NCBI GenBank assembly: GCA_900316445.1
Contig: ONCZ01000005.1
Location: 1 to 64,000, forward strand
Length of the DNA: 64,000 nucleotides
Reading direction: 5' to 3'
Origin: an uncultured Prevotellaceae bacterium
GTDB lineage: Bacteria > Bacteroidota > Bacteroidia > Bacteroidales > Bacteroidaceae
The notes below the pieces were generated by a model, which was not told the origin of the DNA, did no database searches, and was given only the letters and a program-made list of their open reading frames with translations. The position numbers were made by a program, and so were the translations under genes. Positions 1 to 7,381 of this stretch are shown here, in pieces (position 1 is the first letter of the stretch; each line of letters starts with the position of its first letter).

Positions 1-515
1 TAGCCTATCAGCTTACTGCGAAGTCCCAGGTGGGAGTCGATTACAGAGGACAGAATACGGTCAAATTTGTCCAAAACGAAAAATATTCCGCCAAAAGCGC
101 TGATTTTTTCAGATTTTTGTTGTACCTTTGTCATGTCATTGATGATTTTGCTTGTTTTGATTTTGCAGCACTAAGATAAGTGAAAAATCTGACATGGCCA
201 AATCCTGAGCCGCTCGGCTCTGCCGCTTGCCCCAGCAAGAACTTTTTGTTGCTCAGGCACTTATAAAGAAAGTTAAATTAAAGTGCTGCGGAATTGTATA
301 ATTAAACATACGCACGTGCGCGTATCAGTCAATAATCAGTCAATAGCACCCAGATATAGAGGTAGCATCATAATACAAAGAAGTGCGGACAGCCACTGGT
401 CATCCGCACGTGGGTATGTGACATTACAACCGTCTCACAGTTTTTATACCCAGACATGCCTGTCCCGCGACTATTTTTAGGTTTCTCCAAATGGTAAGAG
501 AAAAAGTATTCGTTT
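1..515. other. Intergenic stretch, no gene recognised
   Basis: No convincing coding frame is visible. Two small structures can be seen: arms ATACGC/GCGTAT around 307-324, and a hairpin with 7-bp arms GTGCGGA/TCCGCAC at 383-409. A TACCTTTG at 123-130 looks like a -7 box but lacks a clear -33 partner. A 65-codon frame at 283-480 has no recognisable protein character. Confidence 0.4.
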
Positions 516-517
516 TT

Positions 518-549
518 CTTGCAAGTTTCAGAATTATTGTGTATATTTG
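518..549 (+). promoter_or_regulatory. Bacteroidetes-type promoter
   Basis: CTTG at 518-521, a 20-bp spacer, then TATATTTG at 542-549. This matches the TTTG/TAnnTTTG pattern. Transcription should start near 555, but no reading frame begins until about 953, which leaves a very long leader or a non-coding transcript. Confidence 0.6.
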
Positions 550-555
550 CAGCTG

Positions 556-890
556 TTTACAGTCTATTGACAATGAAATCCAATGAGATGGGTAGAGTCT
601 TTGGACTGGACACTACATGAAGAAAAAGCGTCACACGATGCTTTGTCGATTGGCTGGTTGAAACTACCACTCTCAATTGCAAGTCAAAGACAATGCGGAG
701 TTGATGTCACGGGTATGCTGAATATGTATCCCCGTTGTGTGCTTGAGGGCTAACCATGCCTTCATAGCACACTTTCGGGTGTATATCAGCTATGCATGCG
801 TGGGTATCACTCTGTTCGTCAACTTGCAAGGGCTGTGGTAGGCCTCAATCAGCAGACGGGCAGAAGGTGAATACTCACGCTTTTTATATT
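556..890 (+). ncRNA. Candidate structured non-coding RNA or long leader
   Basis: The stretch follows a good promoter and has no sustained frame. It folds by eye into a nested stem: CCATGC (754-759) with GCGTGG (798-803), CATAGC (763-768) with GCTATG (789-794), and ACAC (769-772) with GTGT (779-782) around a UUUCGG-like loop. TTGAGG (743-748) can pair with CCTCAA (843-848), and TTGCAAGT (677-684) with ACTTGCAA (822-829). A small GTGA/TCAC hairpin and a short T run near 873-890 could end it. It does not resemble tmRNA, RNase P RNA or SRP RNA. Alternatively it could be a decayed gene. Confidence 0.35.
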
Positions 891-952
891 GTAGCAAATG
901 TATGAATAACAATACCTGTATTTGGGTATGATCAGGTGTATTGGTAAACGTC

Positions 953-1228
953 ATGAGTAAAGATGTCAAAGGAAAAGAGCTGATGAACTATTCTATGGAT
1001 GCGCTTAAGGCACTTGTAAAACCAGGAGTAAGACTAAAAACAAAACGTCAAGAAGGCTATTTGAAACTAACTGGTTTGGAAGTTGTTGAACCTGCGATTG
1101 GAGGAAAGTTGACAAAAGATGTTTATGGTAGATACCATGTAGGTGGAGAGCATGAACCGTCAGGAATTCGATTGCTAGACGGAACGTTAATCGGGATTGG
1201 AAGTATAGAAGAGGTCATTATTGATTAG
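953..1228 (+). CDS. Small hypothetical protein (91 aa)
   Basis: I do not recognise this family. The frame is open from a TTG at 941, but the ATG at 953 (MSKDVKGKELMNYSMDAL) is the more natural start. The protein is charged and soluble, without signal peptide or membrane segment, and has a Gly-rich centre (GGKLTKDVYGRYHVGGEHEP). The next small gene starts 9 nt downstream on the same strand, so the two are probably cotranscribed. AT-rich composition and the neighbourhood of secreted repeat proteins suggest an accessory pair, but no function can be assigned. Confidence 0.55.
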   Translation: MSKDVKGKELMNYSMDALKALVKPGVRLKTKRQEGYLKLTGLEVVEPAIGGKLTKDVYGRYHVGGEHEPSGIRLLDGTLIGIGSIEEVIID

Positions 1229-1237
1229 TAGTAAGAT

Positions 1238-1495
1238 ATGGATAAAAACAAAAAGGAGATTTGGACTTACCTTTCTATGAAGAAAGGAATGTATGATAAC
1301 GATTATATCTTCTATGAAGATGGAACAATTCTTCATCACTATGATCGAACTATAAACAAGTGTGATATAGAGGAATATGTTTCTCCTTCGGCTATTTCTG
1401 ATTCAGAAAAGAGGAAAATCATAGACAGATGTATAGAAGAATGTGATGAGGATATTGTCAATCAAATTAGAATTTTTTTAATGATGACAATATAA
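1238..1495 (+). CDS. Small hypothetical protein (85 aa)
   Basis: Unrecognised. It is rich in Asp, Glu, Lys and Tyr, with the segment YIFYEDGTILHHYDR, then an acidic helical half ending in a hydrophobic tail (IRIFLMMTI). No signal peptide is seen. It lies 9 nt after the previous small gene and 49 nt before the BspA-like gene, so the pair may be an operon. A partner pair such as toxin/immunity would fit in size, but nothing in the sequence proves it. Confidence 0.5.
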   Translation: MDKNKKEIWTYLSMKKGMYDNDYIFYEDGTILHHYDRTINKCDIEEYVSPSAISDSEKRKIIDRCIEECDEDIVNQIRIFLMMTI

Positions 1496-1544
1496 TAGTT
1501 ACTACTCAACACCCAGGCTTGAATAATTAAATGAATTATAGGAT

Positions 1545-3851
1545 ATGAAAAAGTATGTTATGAAAATCTTTCTGGCTTTGCCAGTTATTTGTATGTTATC
1601 ATCATTTAGCAGTGGACATGATGGTGGTGATATAATTCAAGTTCCGCAAATGAAGCAAGAACCTTCACAAGCTTCACGTTTGACTGATGATGGGTATTTT
1701 GACGGACTTTTGTATTATAAGATCACATCCAATAGTACAAATGAAGTGGCAGTTGTCAAAGCGGAAAGCAGTGCTATAGATGTTACGATTCCGAGTCAAG
1801 TTATTATCGATGGAAAGACATATACATGTACGAGAATCGAGGATAATGCTTTTAAGGAGTTAAAAAGATTGACATCTGTCACGATCCCCAACAGTATTAC
1901 TACTATTGGAGAGAAATCTTTCTCTGGTTGCAGGTGCTTGACCTCTGTCGCCATCCCAAATAGTGTGACATCCATAGGTGGGTATGCTTTCCAAGATTGT
2001 AGTGGTCTGACTTCCGTTCATATTTCAGACTTGAATGCATGGTGCAGGATTGTATTTTTTAATTTTGCTAGTAATCCACTCTCTAAGGCCGCTCATTTGT
2101 TTTTGAGTGGGAAAGAGATTAATAATTTGGTTATCCCCAACAGCGTGACATCAATAGGTAATTATGCATTCTCTCATTGTAGCGAACTGACATCGGTCAC
2201 CATACCCAATAGTGTGACCTCCATCGGAAGTTGTGCTTTCAATGAATGCAGCGGCCTGACCACGGTCATCATCCCTAATAGCGTGACATCTATTGGATGG
2301 GGGGCTTTCTTATATTGCAGGCGTCTGACCTCCATCACCATTCCATATAGTGTGAAAAATATTGATGACTATACATTCTACAACTGTAGCAGTCTAACCT
2401 CTGTGACCATACCCAACAGTGTGACATCCATTGGAAGTGAGACCTTCCGTGGATGTCGCGCTCTGGCATCCGTCACTATCCCCAATAGCGTTACATCCAT
2501 TGGAAGTATGGCATTCTATGAGTGTGAAAATCTGTTGGAAGTAGTTTCTTTGATTGAGAATCCGTTTAAAATTGATACTGAAACTTTTGGAGAAAAAGTT
2601 TATAATAATAGTACTCTATATGTACCGACAGGAACTATTAAAAAATACAAGGCAACATATGGCTGGAAACATTTCGATCATATTACGGAAAATAACAGCC
2701 AAGGAAAAGTATCTGAAGGTGTCACTTATTCATACGACAAAAAAACTCATACGCTAACTATTTCTGGCCAAGGACCAATGAAAACTGGACGGGAGGAAGT
2801 TCCGTGGAATTTATTTAAAAACGAAATTCAAAATGTAATAATAGAATCAGGAGTAACATCCGTAGGTGATAATGCTTTCTCACTTTGCAGCGGTTTGACT
2901 TCTGTCACCATCCCCAATGGTGTGACATCCATCGGTGTCTGTGCTTTTGACGGTTGTGGGCTAACCTCCGTAACAATTCCCAACAGCGTAACATCCATAG
3001 GTGATTTTGCATTCGCTGGTTGCAGCGGTTTGAATTCTATCACCATACCAAATAGCGTGACATCCATCGGAGATGGTGCTTTCGAAGGTAGTGGTCTGAC
3101 CTATATCACCATCCCAAATAGCGTGACATTCATTGACGCTTTTGTTTTCGCTGAATGCAGCAACCTGTCCTCCATCAAGGTTGAAAGTGGCAATCAAAAA
3201 TATGATTCTCGAGATAATTGTAATGCAGTCATAGAGAAATCTACAAACGCATTAATTGCTGGATGCAAGAATACTATTATCCCCAACAGTGTGACATCCA
3301 TAGGAGGGAGTGCTTTCTACAATTGCAGTAGCCTGACTTCTATCACCATCCCCAACAGCGTGACATCCATAGGAGGGAGTGCTTTCTGCAATTGCAGTAG
3401 CCTGACCTCAATCACCATCCCCAAAAGCGTGACATCCATAGATGCTTTTGCTTTCTGCAATTGTAGTGGTTTGACTTCCATTATCATTCCCAATAGCGTG
3501 ACATCTATCGGCGATAGGGCTTTCTATAATTGCAGTAGTCTAACGGATTATTTCATATGGGCAGAGAATATTCCTTCAACAAATGATTATTCGTTTTCAT
3601 CAGCAGACATCAAGAATGCCACATTACACGTACCAGCAGCCTCTGTCGATCTCTACAGGCAAACGGATCCTTGGAGTGGCTTTGGCAGGATCGTTCCATT
3701 AACGGATGAAGATCCCAAACCTACAAGTTTGAAAGGAATAATTCGATCTGACAATCTCAAAGGTGAGTATTACGACCTGACTGGCCGTAAAGTCAATAAT
3801 CCTAAGAAGGGACTATACATTAAGAATGGCAAGAAAGTTGTTTTGAAGTAA
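1545..3851 (+). CDS. BspA-like leucine-rich-repeat surface protein
   Basis: 768 residues. A signal peptide (about 1-24) leads into two blocks of the roughly 23-residue BspA/LRR_5 repeat with the core TSVTIPNSVTSIGxxAFxxC, at about 95-345 and 430-670. A beta-type insert starting near 388 (VTYSYDKKTHTLTISGQG) separates the blocks and resembles the N-terminal domain of the protein at 21726-23084. The C-terminus (YDLTGRK...KKGLYIKNGKKVVLK) looks like a Prevotella-type T9SS sorting tail. The family binds host matrix proteins or other cells at the surface, so an adhesin role is likely. DNA repeats inside the gene make it prone to length change. Confidence 0.85.
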   Translation: MKKYVMKIFLALPVICMLSSFSSGHDGGDIIQVPQMKQEPSQASRLTDDGYFDGLLYYKITSNSTNEVAVVKAESSAIDVTIPSQVIIDGKTYTCTRIEDNAFKELKRLTSVTIPNSITTIGEKSFSGCRCLTSVAIPNSVTSIGGYAFQDCSGLTSVHISDLNAWCRIVFFNFASNPLSKAAHLFLSGKEINNLVIPNSVTSIGNYAFSHCSELTSVTIPNSVTSIGSCAFNECSGLTTVIIPNSVTSIGWGAFLYCRRLTSITIPYSVKNIDDYTFYNCSSLTSVTIPNSVTSIGSETFRGCRALASVTIPNSVTSIGSMAFYECENLLEVVSLIENPFKIDTETFGEKVYNNSTLYVPTGTIKKYKATYGWKHFDHITENNSQGKVSEGVTYSYDKKTHTLTISGQGPMKTGREEVPWNLFKNEIQNVIIESGVTSVGDNAFSLCSGLTSVTIPNGVTSIGVCAFDGCGLTSVTIPNSVTSIGDFAFAGCSGLNSITIPNSVTSIGDGAFEGSGLTYITIPNSVTFIDAFVFAECSNLSSIKVESGNQKYDSRDNCNAVIEKSTNALIAGCKNTIIPNSVTSIGGSAFYNCSSLTSITIPNSVTSIGGSAFCNCSSLTSITIPKSVTSIDAFAFCNCSGLTSIIIPNSVTSIGDRAFYNCSSLTDYFIWAENIPSTNDYSFSSADIKNATLHVPAASVDLYRQTDPWSGFGRIVPLTDEDPKPTSLKGIIRSDNLKGEYYDLTGRKVNNPKKGLYIKNGKKVVLK

Positions 3852-3893
3852 TTCTGGATAACATAGGTACGCTTTGATTCTTGTTTTGTGTAC

Positions 3894-3936
3894 AAAAAGA
3901 GGAAGAATTTCATTTTTTGAAGTTCTTCCTCTTTTT
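3894..3936. terminator. Bidirectional terminator between convergent genes
   Basis: A 14-bp perfect inverted repeat, AAAAAGAGGAAGAA at 3894-3907 and its complement at 3923-3936, sits between the 3' ends of the BspA-like gene and the dockerin gene. The stem ends in T runs on both strands. Confidence 0.8.
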
Positions 3937-3950
3937 ATGCTATTACGCGA

Positions 3951-5285
3951 TTAACGTATCACAATGTCATACATACCATCCTGTTGGAATATAAGGCTAC
4001 CACTCAAATTATCACACAAGATCAAATCTGAACGGCCTCCTATATAAATTAGCACGTTTCTTGCAAACGCTATTCCACCATCACCGCTACGTATTGGCAG
4101 ACGACCAGGATTAAGCGGACTTGTTTCACCTAAGCCACAGCCTGTATCAGCATCTCGCCATGAAAGGCCGTAGAACGTGCGCGTCTCACCAGGAGCCAGG
4201 TAAACACTACCACTGCTGAACCAGATATTATCTGTTCTAAGATAATCACCCCTAAATCCCCCATAGTAAGTACCGTTATGGTCAGGATTGCCTAATACGA
4301 ACCTCAGACGACCGTCTAATGTTAGGCCAGAGCCATGGGCATTGGTGATTCTAACACCGAAACTGATGACAGGATTGGTACCTGACACCGGCTGAGGGGC
4401 AGGTGCAGAGCCGCCAGAAATAACGATATCATATGTTTCACCATCCTTAAATACGATATTCGAACTCAAATTGTCACACAATACTAAGTCAGAACGGCCA
4501 CCGATATAAATTAAGACGTTTCTGGCATAGGCGATCCCACCATTGTCATCCAATATTGGCAGACGACCAGGATTAAGCGGACTTGTTTCGCCAAGGCCAC
4601 ATCCTGTATCAGCATCACGCCATGAAAGATTGGTAAAACTTCTCGTTTCACCAGCTCCTAAGACAATAGAAGTTGGGCTGAAATAGATATTATCTGTTCT
4701 AAAATAATCACCCCTAAATCCCCCATAGTAGGTACCGTTGTGGTCAGGATTGCCCAAAACGAATCTCAAACGACCATCCAAATACTGAGGCGATCCAGTA
4801 TTATTAGTGATTTTCACATTAATATTAATGACGGGGTTGCCAGCTACAACAGGTTTAATCTCTGGCTCAGTTTGGGAGCCAGTTTGGGACTCTTGGGACT
4901 CTTGGGAGTCTTGGGAGTCTGTTTGAGGCTCTGCTTGAGGCTCTGTTTGAGGCTGAGGCTCAGGCTGGGACCCCGGCAGGGACCCTGTTGGAGGCTCAGC
5001 CGGAGGCATCATGATATTGACAATTGCCACAATGTCGGCTACATTCACTTTACCGTCGCCAGTGACATCACCATTAGCGTTGTCAGAATCACCTGTGATG
5101 ATCTTGATAACTTCTTCAATGTCTTCTTTGTTGACTTCTCCATCACCATTCACATCGCCCTCTACAGCACTTTGTGTTTGTTCTGTACTGTCATCTTTGA
5201 CATCATCCTGTGAATCTTGTGCATGAGCACTCAAACCCCACAGCATTAATAAAGCTGTCAGTAAAACAGTAAATTTAGTTTTCAT
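3951..5285 (-). CDS. Secreted dockerin-like protein with a duplicated domain
   Basis: 444 residues. A signal peptide (about 1-22, ending SAHA) is followed by two EF-hand-type dockerin repeats at about 43-95 (GDVNGDGEVNKEDI and GDVTGDGKVNVADI). A Pro/Glu/Gln/Ser linker rich in repeated EPQ and SQES units comes next. Then come two copies of a domain of about 140 residues that share long identical stretches such as GRLRFVLGNPDHNGTYYGG and SWRDADTGCGLGETSPLNP. I do not recognise this domain; it looks like an extracellular beta-sandwich. The near identity of the copies points to recent duplication or gene conversion. The gene has its own promoter upstream and converges on the BspA-like gene. Confidence 0.75.
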   Translation of the reverse strand: MKTKFTVLLTALLMLWGLSAHAQDSQDDVKDDSTEQTQSAVEGDVNGDGEVNKEDIEEVIKIITGDSDNANGDVTGDGKVNVADIVAIVNIMMPPAEPPTGSLPGSQPEPQPQTEPQAEPQTDSQDSQESQESQTGSQTEPEIKPVVAGNPVININVKITNNTGSPQYLDGRLRFVLGNPDHNGTYYGGFRGDYFRTDNIYFSPTSIVLGAGETRSFTNLSWRDADTGCGLGETSPLNPGRLPILDDNGGIAYARNVLIYIGGRSDLVLCDNLSSNIVFKDGETYDIVISGGSAPAPQPVSGTNPVISFGVRITNAHGSGLTLDGRLRFVLGNPDHNGTYYGGFRGDYLRTDNIWFSSGSVYLAPGETRTFYGLSWRDADTGCGLGETSPLNPGRLPIRSGDGGIAFARNVLIYIGGRSDLILCDNLSGSLIFQQDGMYDIVIR

Positions 5286-5310
5286 TCCATTAAGTTGTTA
5301 ATTCACGGTG

Positions 5311-5342
5311 CAAATATAAGGAATGTTTTTGAGATTTGCAAG
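5311..5342 (-). promoter_or_regulatory. Promoter of the dockerin-like gene
   Basis: Read on the minus strand: CTTG (5339-5342), a 20-bp spacer, then TATATTTG (5311-5318), 26 nt upstream of the start codon. The rest of 5343-5584 is AT-rich with repeated GCAAAA words; I see no gene there. Confidence 0.65.
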
Positions 5343-5584
5343 AATATCGGAGATTTTTTAATGTCCCCACCCAAAAGTACGCAAAAACGCAAAACGCAAA
5401 ATATTTTTGAGCGTAATGACTTTCTATTTTCCTCATCTCTTAAAAAACGAATGCAATTTGCAACTTTGCAATTTTTCGCCCGGAACTTCCCGACTGAGCC
5501 AAGGCGAAAAGACTTTACACACGAAGAAATGTCTTATACTGGAATAGCTTGACACCATTTTCGCCATAACAAAAGTAATAAGTT

Positions 5585-5969
5585 ATGACAGGAAGGAATC
5601 AGAGACAGTATGATGAGTGTTTCAAGCTTCAAGTGTTGAGCGACTACTACAGTAGTGGTTTGTCAAAAAGTTTTATTATCCAGAAGTGGGGCATCAGCCT
5701 TCCGACTTTTTTAAAATGGTAAAAACTTTGGCCAATTGCCTCAAAAGAGTTATCTTTGCCGGATGAAATCATATGAACATACCGTATGGGTGGCAAGGAC
5801 AGAGGCAAGACTGACGAACAGATACTTCAAGACCGTATAGCTGAGCTTGAGAGGAGCCTGGCCTTGGAGCGTCATCCGCACCGTAGGCGGGAAGCAGAAG
5901 CGCTTCCAGAACAAGACTCCGATCAGCTACGTGCTTGCACCGCAGGCGGACGGTAATGGCAACGGGTAA
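5585..5969 (+). pseudogene. IS3-type transposase orfA remnant fused to an unknown 3' end
   Basis: One frame reads MTGRNQRQYDECFKLQVL...WGISLPTFLKW, hits TAA at 5720-5722, continues as KLWPIASKELSLPDEII, hits TGA, and continues KTDEQILQDRIAELERSLALER. This is the helix-turn-helix plus leucine-zipper plan of an IS3-family OrfA, with two in-frame stops. No orfB follows. From about 5871 a different frame reads IRTVGGKQKRFQNKTPISY... to TAA at 5967-5969. That looks like the C-terminus of another, unidentified protein joined to the IS remnant by deletion. Confidence 0.7.
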
Positions 5970-5980
5970 ACAAACGGCCG

Positions 5981-6018
5981 GGACTCGCATCACGAGGGGA
6001 TGCGGGTCCTGTTTTTGT
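5981..6018 (+). terminator. Hairpin terminator, repeated at 51654
   Basis: Arms GGACTCGCATC and GATGCGGGTCC (one mismatch) around 5981-6009, followed by TGTTTTTGTTTT. An almost identical hairpin with its T tract lies at 51654-51690, so this is a dispersed terminator sequence. Both copies lie just past the 3' end of a minus-strand gene. Confidence 0.6.
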
Positions 6019-6064
6019 TTTACCTGACGGTGGGGTTAAGGTTGCGCAGGAGGAAGAAGATTCT

Positions 6065-7360
6065 TTAATAACTGACGGCGAATTTTACCATGGCGCCGAT
6101 GGCGTATTGCAAGGCATCCTCGTCAATGTCGAATTCTGCGGTGTGATGACCTGCTGTCGTACCAAGTTCATGATTCTGCACACCTACCAGCGTGAAGAGG
6201 GTGGGACATAGTTGATTGTATAAAGCGAAGGTCTCGGAGGCATACCAGTTGCAGACAGGGTCGTCGGTTACTCGCCCTGGATACAGATCGCCTACTGCGC
6301 GACGTGCGAAAGCTACTACTTGCGGGTCGTTTACAACTGGCGGCACCTGTGCCGTCATCTTCTCACCAAAACGGACATTGCAACCGTGGGCATGAGCCAC
6401 GTCGGCAGCCACCTTCTTGATCAGTTCGAGCGAGTGCACGCCTTCGTCCCAGTCGAAGAAACGGAGCGTCCCACCGATATAAACAGAGTCTGGAATGACA
6501 TTCCATGTCTCGCCTCCGTGAAACTGTGTCACGCCGAGTGTCACGAGTTTCGTAATGTCGCGCTGATTATTCCAGGCAATGGAAACGGAAGTCAAGATAT
6601 TGGCCGCCGCAAAAATAGGATTTACCGCCAGGTCGGGTCGCGAGGCATGACCTCCCTTGCCGAACACCTGCCACGACAGCATGGCCATGCCTGTCATGAT
6701 AGAACCTTCGTTGATATATATCTGGCCGCTCGGCACGTGGGAAACCAGATGGTTGCCGTAGATGACGTCGAAGTGAATGTCTTTCAGTGCTGCCACCATC
6801 GGGCGGATGCCTGTGTTGGTCTCCTCACCCTCCTCGAAAATGAAGACGAACTTACCTGTCAGACGGTCGCGCAGGTCGTGGATGATGCGGATGCTCGTCA
6901 GCAAAACGGCCATGTGACCGTCGTGTCCGCAGCCTTGTGTCACCCCGGCGTTTTTAGACAGGAAAGGCTTCGGCTTACCCTCTCCGTTCAACGTACTCTC
7001 CTTGACGGGCAGACCGTCGATATCCGTCCTCAGGCCGATCGTCTTGCCAGCCTGCTTCGTGTCGAGGATGGCATAGAAACCCGTACTGCCTGGTACATCG
7101 TGAATCTCAAAGCTGCCGATCTTGGCAAGTTCTGCTTTCAGATACTTGGCAGTTTCCATCTCTTGGCCTCCAACCTCTGGATACAGATGCAGGTGTCGTC
7201 GCACCTCTCGAGTATAGCCATCATACTGGCTGATTTTCGACAGTATTTCCTTGTCAGCGATTCCTTTGGCAGATATTCCTTGTAAGCCGAACGTAAGGAT
7301 GGCTACAATAATCATGTTCATAAGGTGTCTGACCATTTGGGACATCTTCTTTATTGTCAT
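6065..7360 (-). CDS. M20-family amidohydrolase/peptidase
   Basis: 431 residues. A hydrophobic N-terminus (about 9-31) looks like a signal peptide or anchor. Metal and catalytic motifs of the M20 amidohydrolase group are present: RTDIDGLP near 111, GCGHDGHM near 143, EEGEE near 176, and a late His segment (TAGHHTAEFDIDEDAL) near 400. The family removes acyl groups from amino acids (hippurate- or N-acetyl-diaminopimelate-type hydrolases); the exact substrate cannot be read from sequence. It starts 22 nt after the M64-type gene on the same strand, so the two are probably an operon handling peptides outside the cytoplasm. Confidence 0.8.
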   Translation of the reverse strand: MTIKKMSQMVRHLMNMIIVAILTFGLQGISAKGIADKEILSKISQYDGYTREVRRHLHLYPEVGGQEMETAKYLKAELAKIGSFEIHDVPGSTGFYAILDTKQAGKTIGLRTDIDGLPVKESTLNGEGKPKPFLSKNAGVTQGCGHDGHMAVLLTSIRIIHDLRDRLTGKFVFIFEEGEETNTGIRPMVAALKDIHFDVIYGNHLVSHVPSGQIYINEGSIMTGMAMLSWQVFGKGGHASRPDLAVNPIFAAANILTSVSIAWNNQRDITKLVTLGVTQFHGGETWNVIPDSVYIGGTLRFFDWDEGVHSLELIKKVAADVAHAHGCNVRFGEKMTAQVPPVVNDPQVVAFARRAVGDLYPGRVTDDPVCNWYASETFALYNQLCPTLFTLVGVQNHELGTTAGHHTAEFDIDEDALQYAIGAMVKFAVSY

Positions 7361-7381
7361 ACGCTCGTTTATTTATTCCAT

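Noticed and set aside
283..480. 65-codon plus-strand frame near the left edge
   Set aside because: No protein-like composition, no promoter at proper distance, and it covers a hairpin; treated as chance.
1860..3540. Regular ~69-bp repeats that might look like an array
   Set aside because: They are codons of LRR_5 repeats in one continuous frame, not a CRISPR array: no constant repeat with unrelated spacers.
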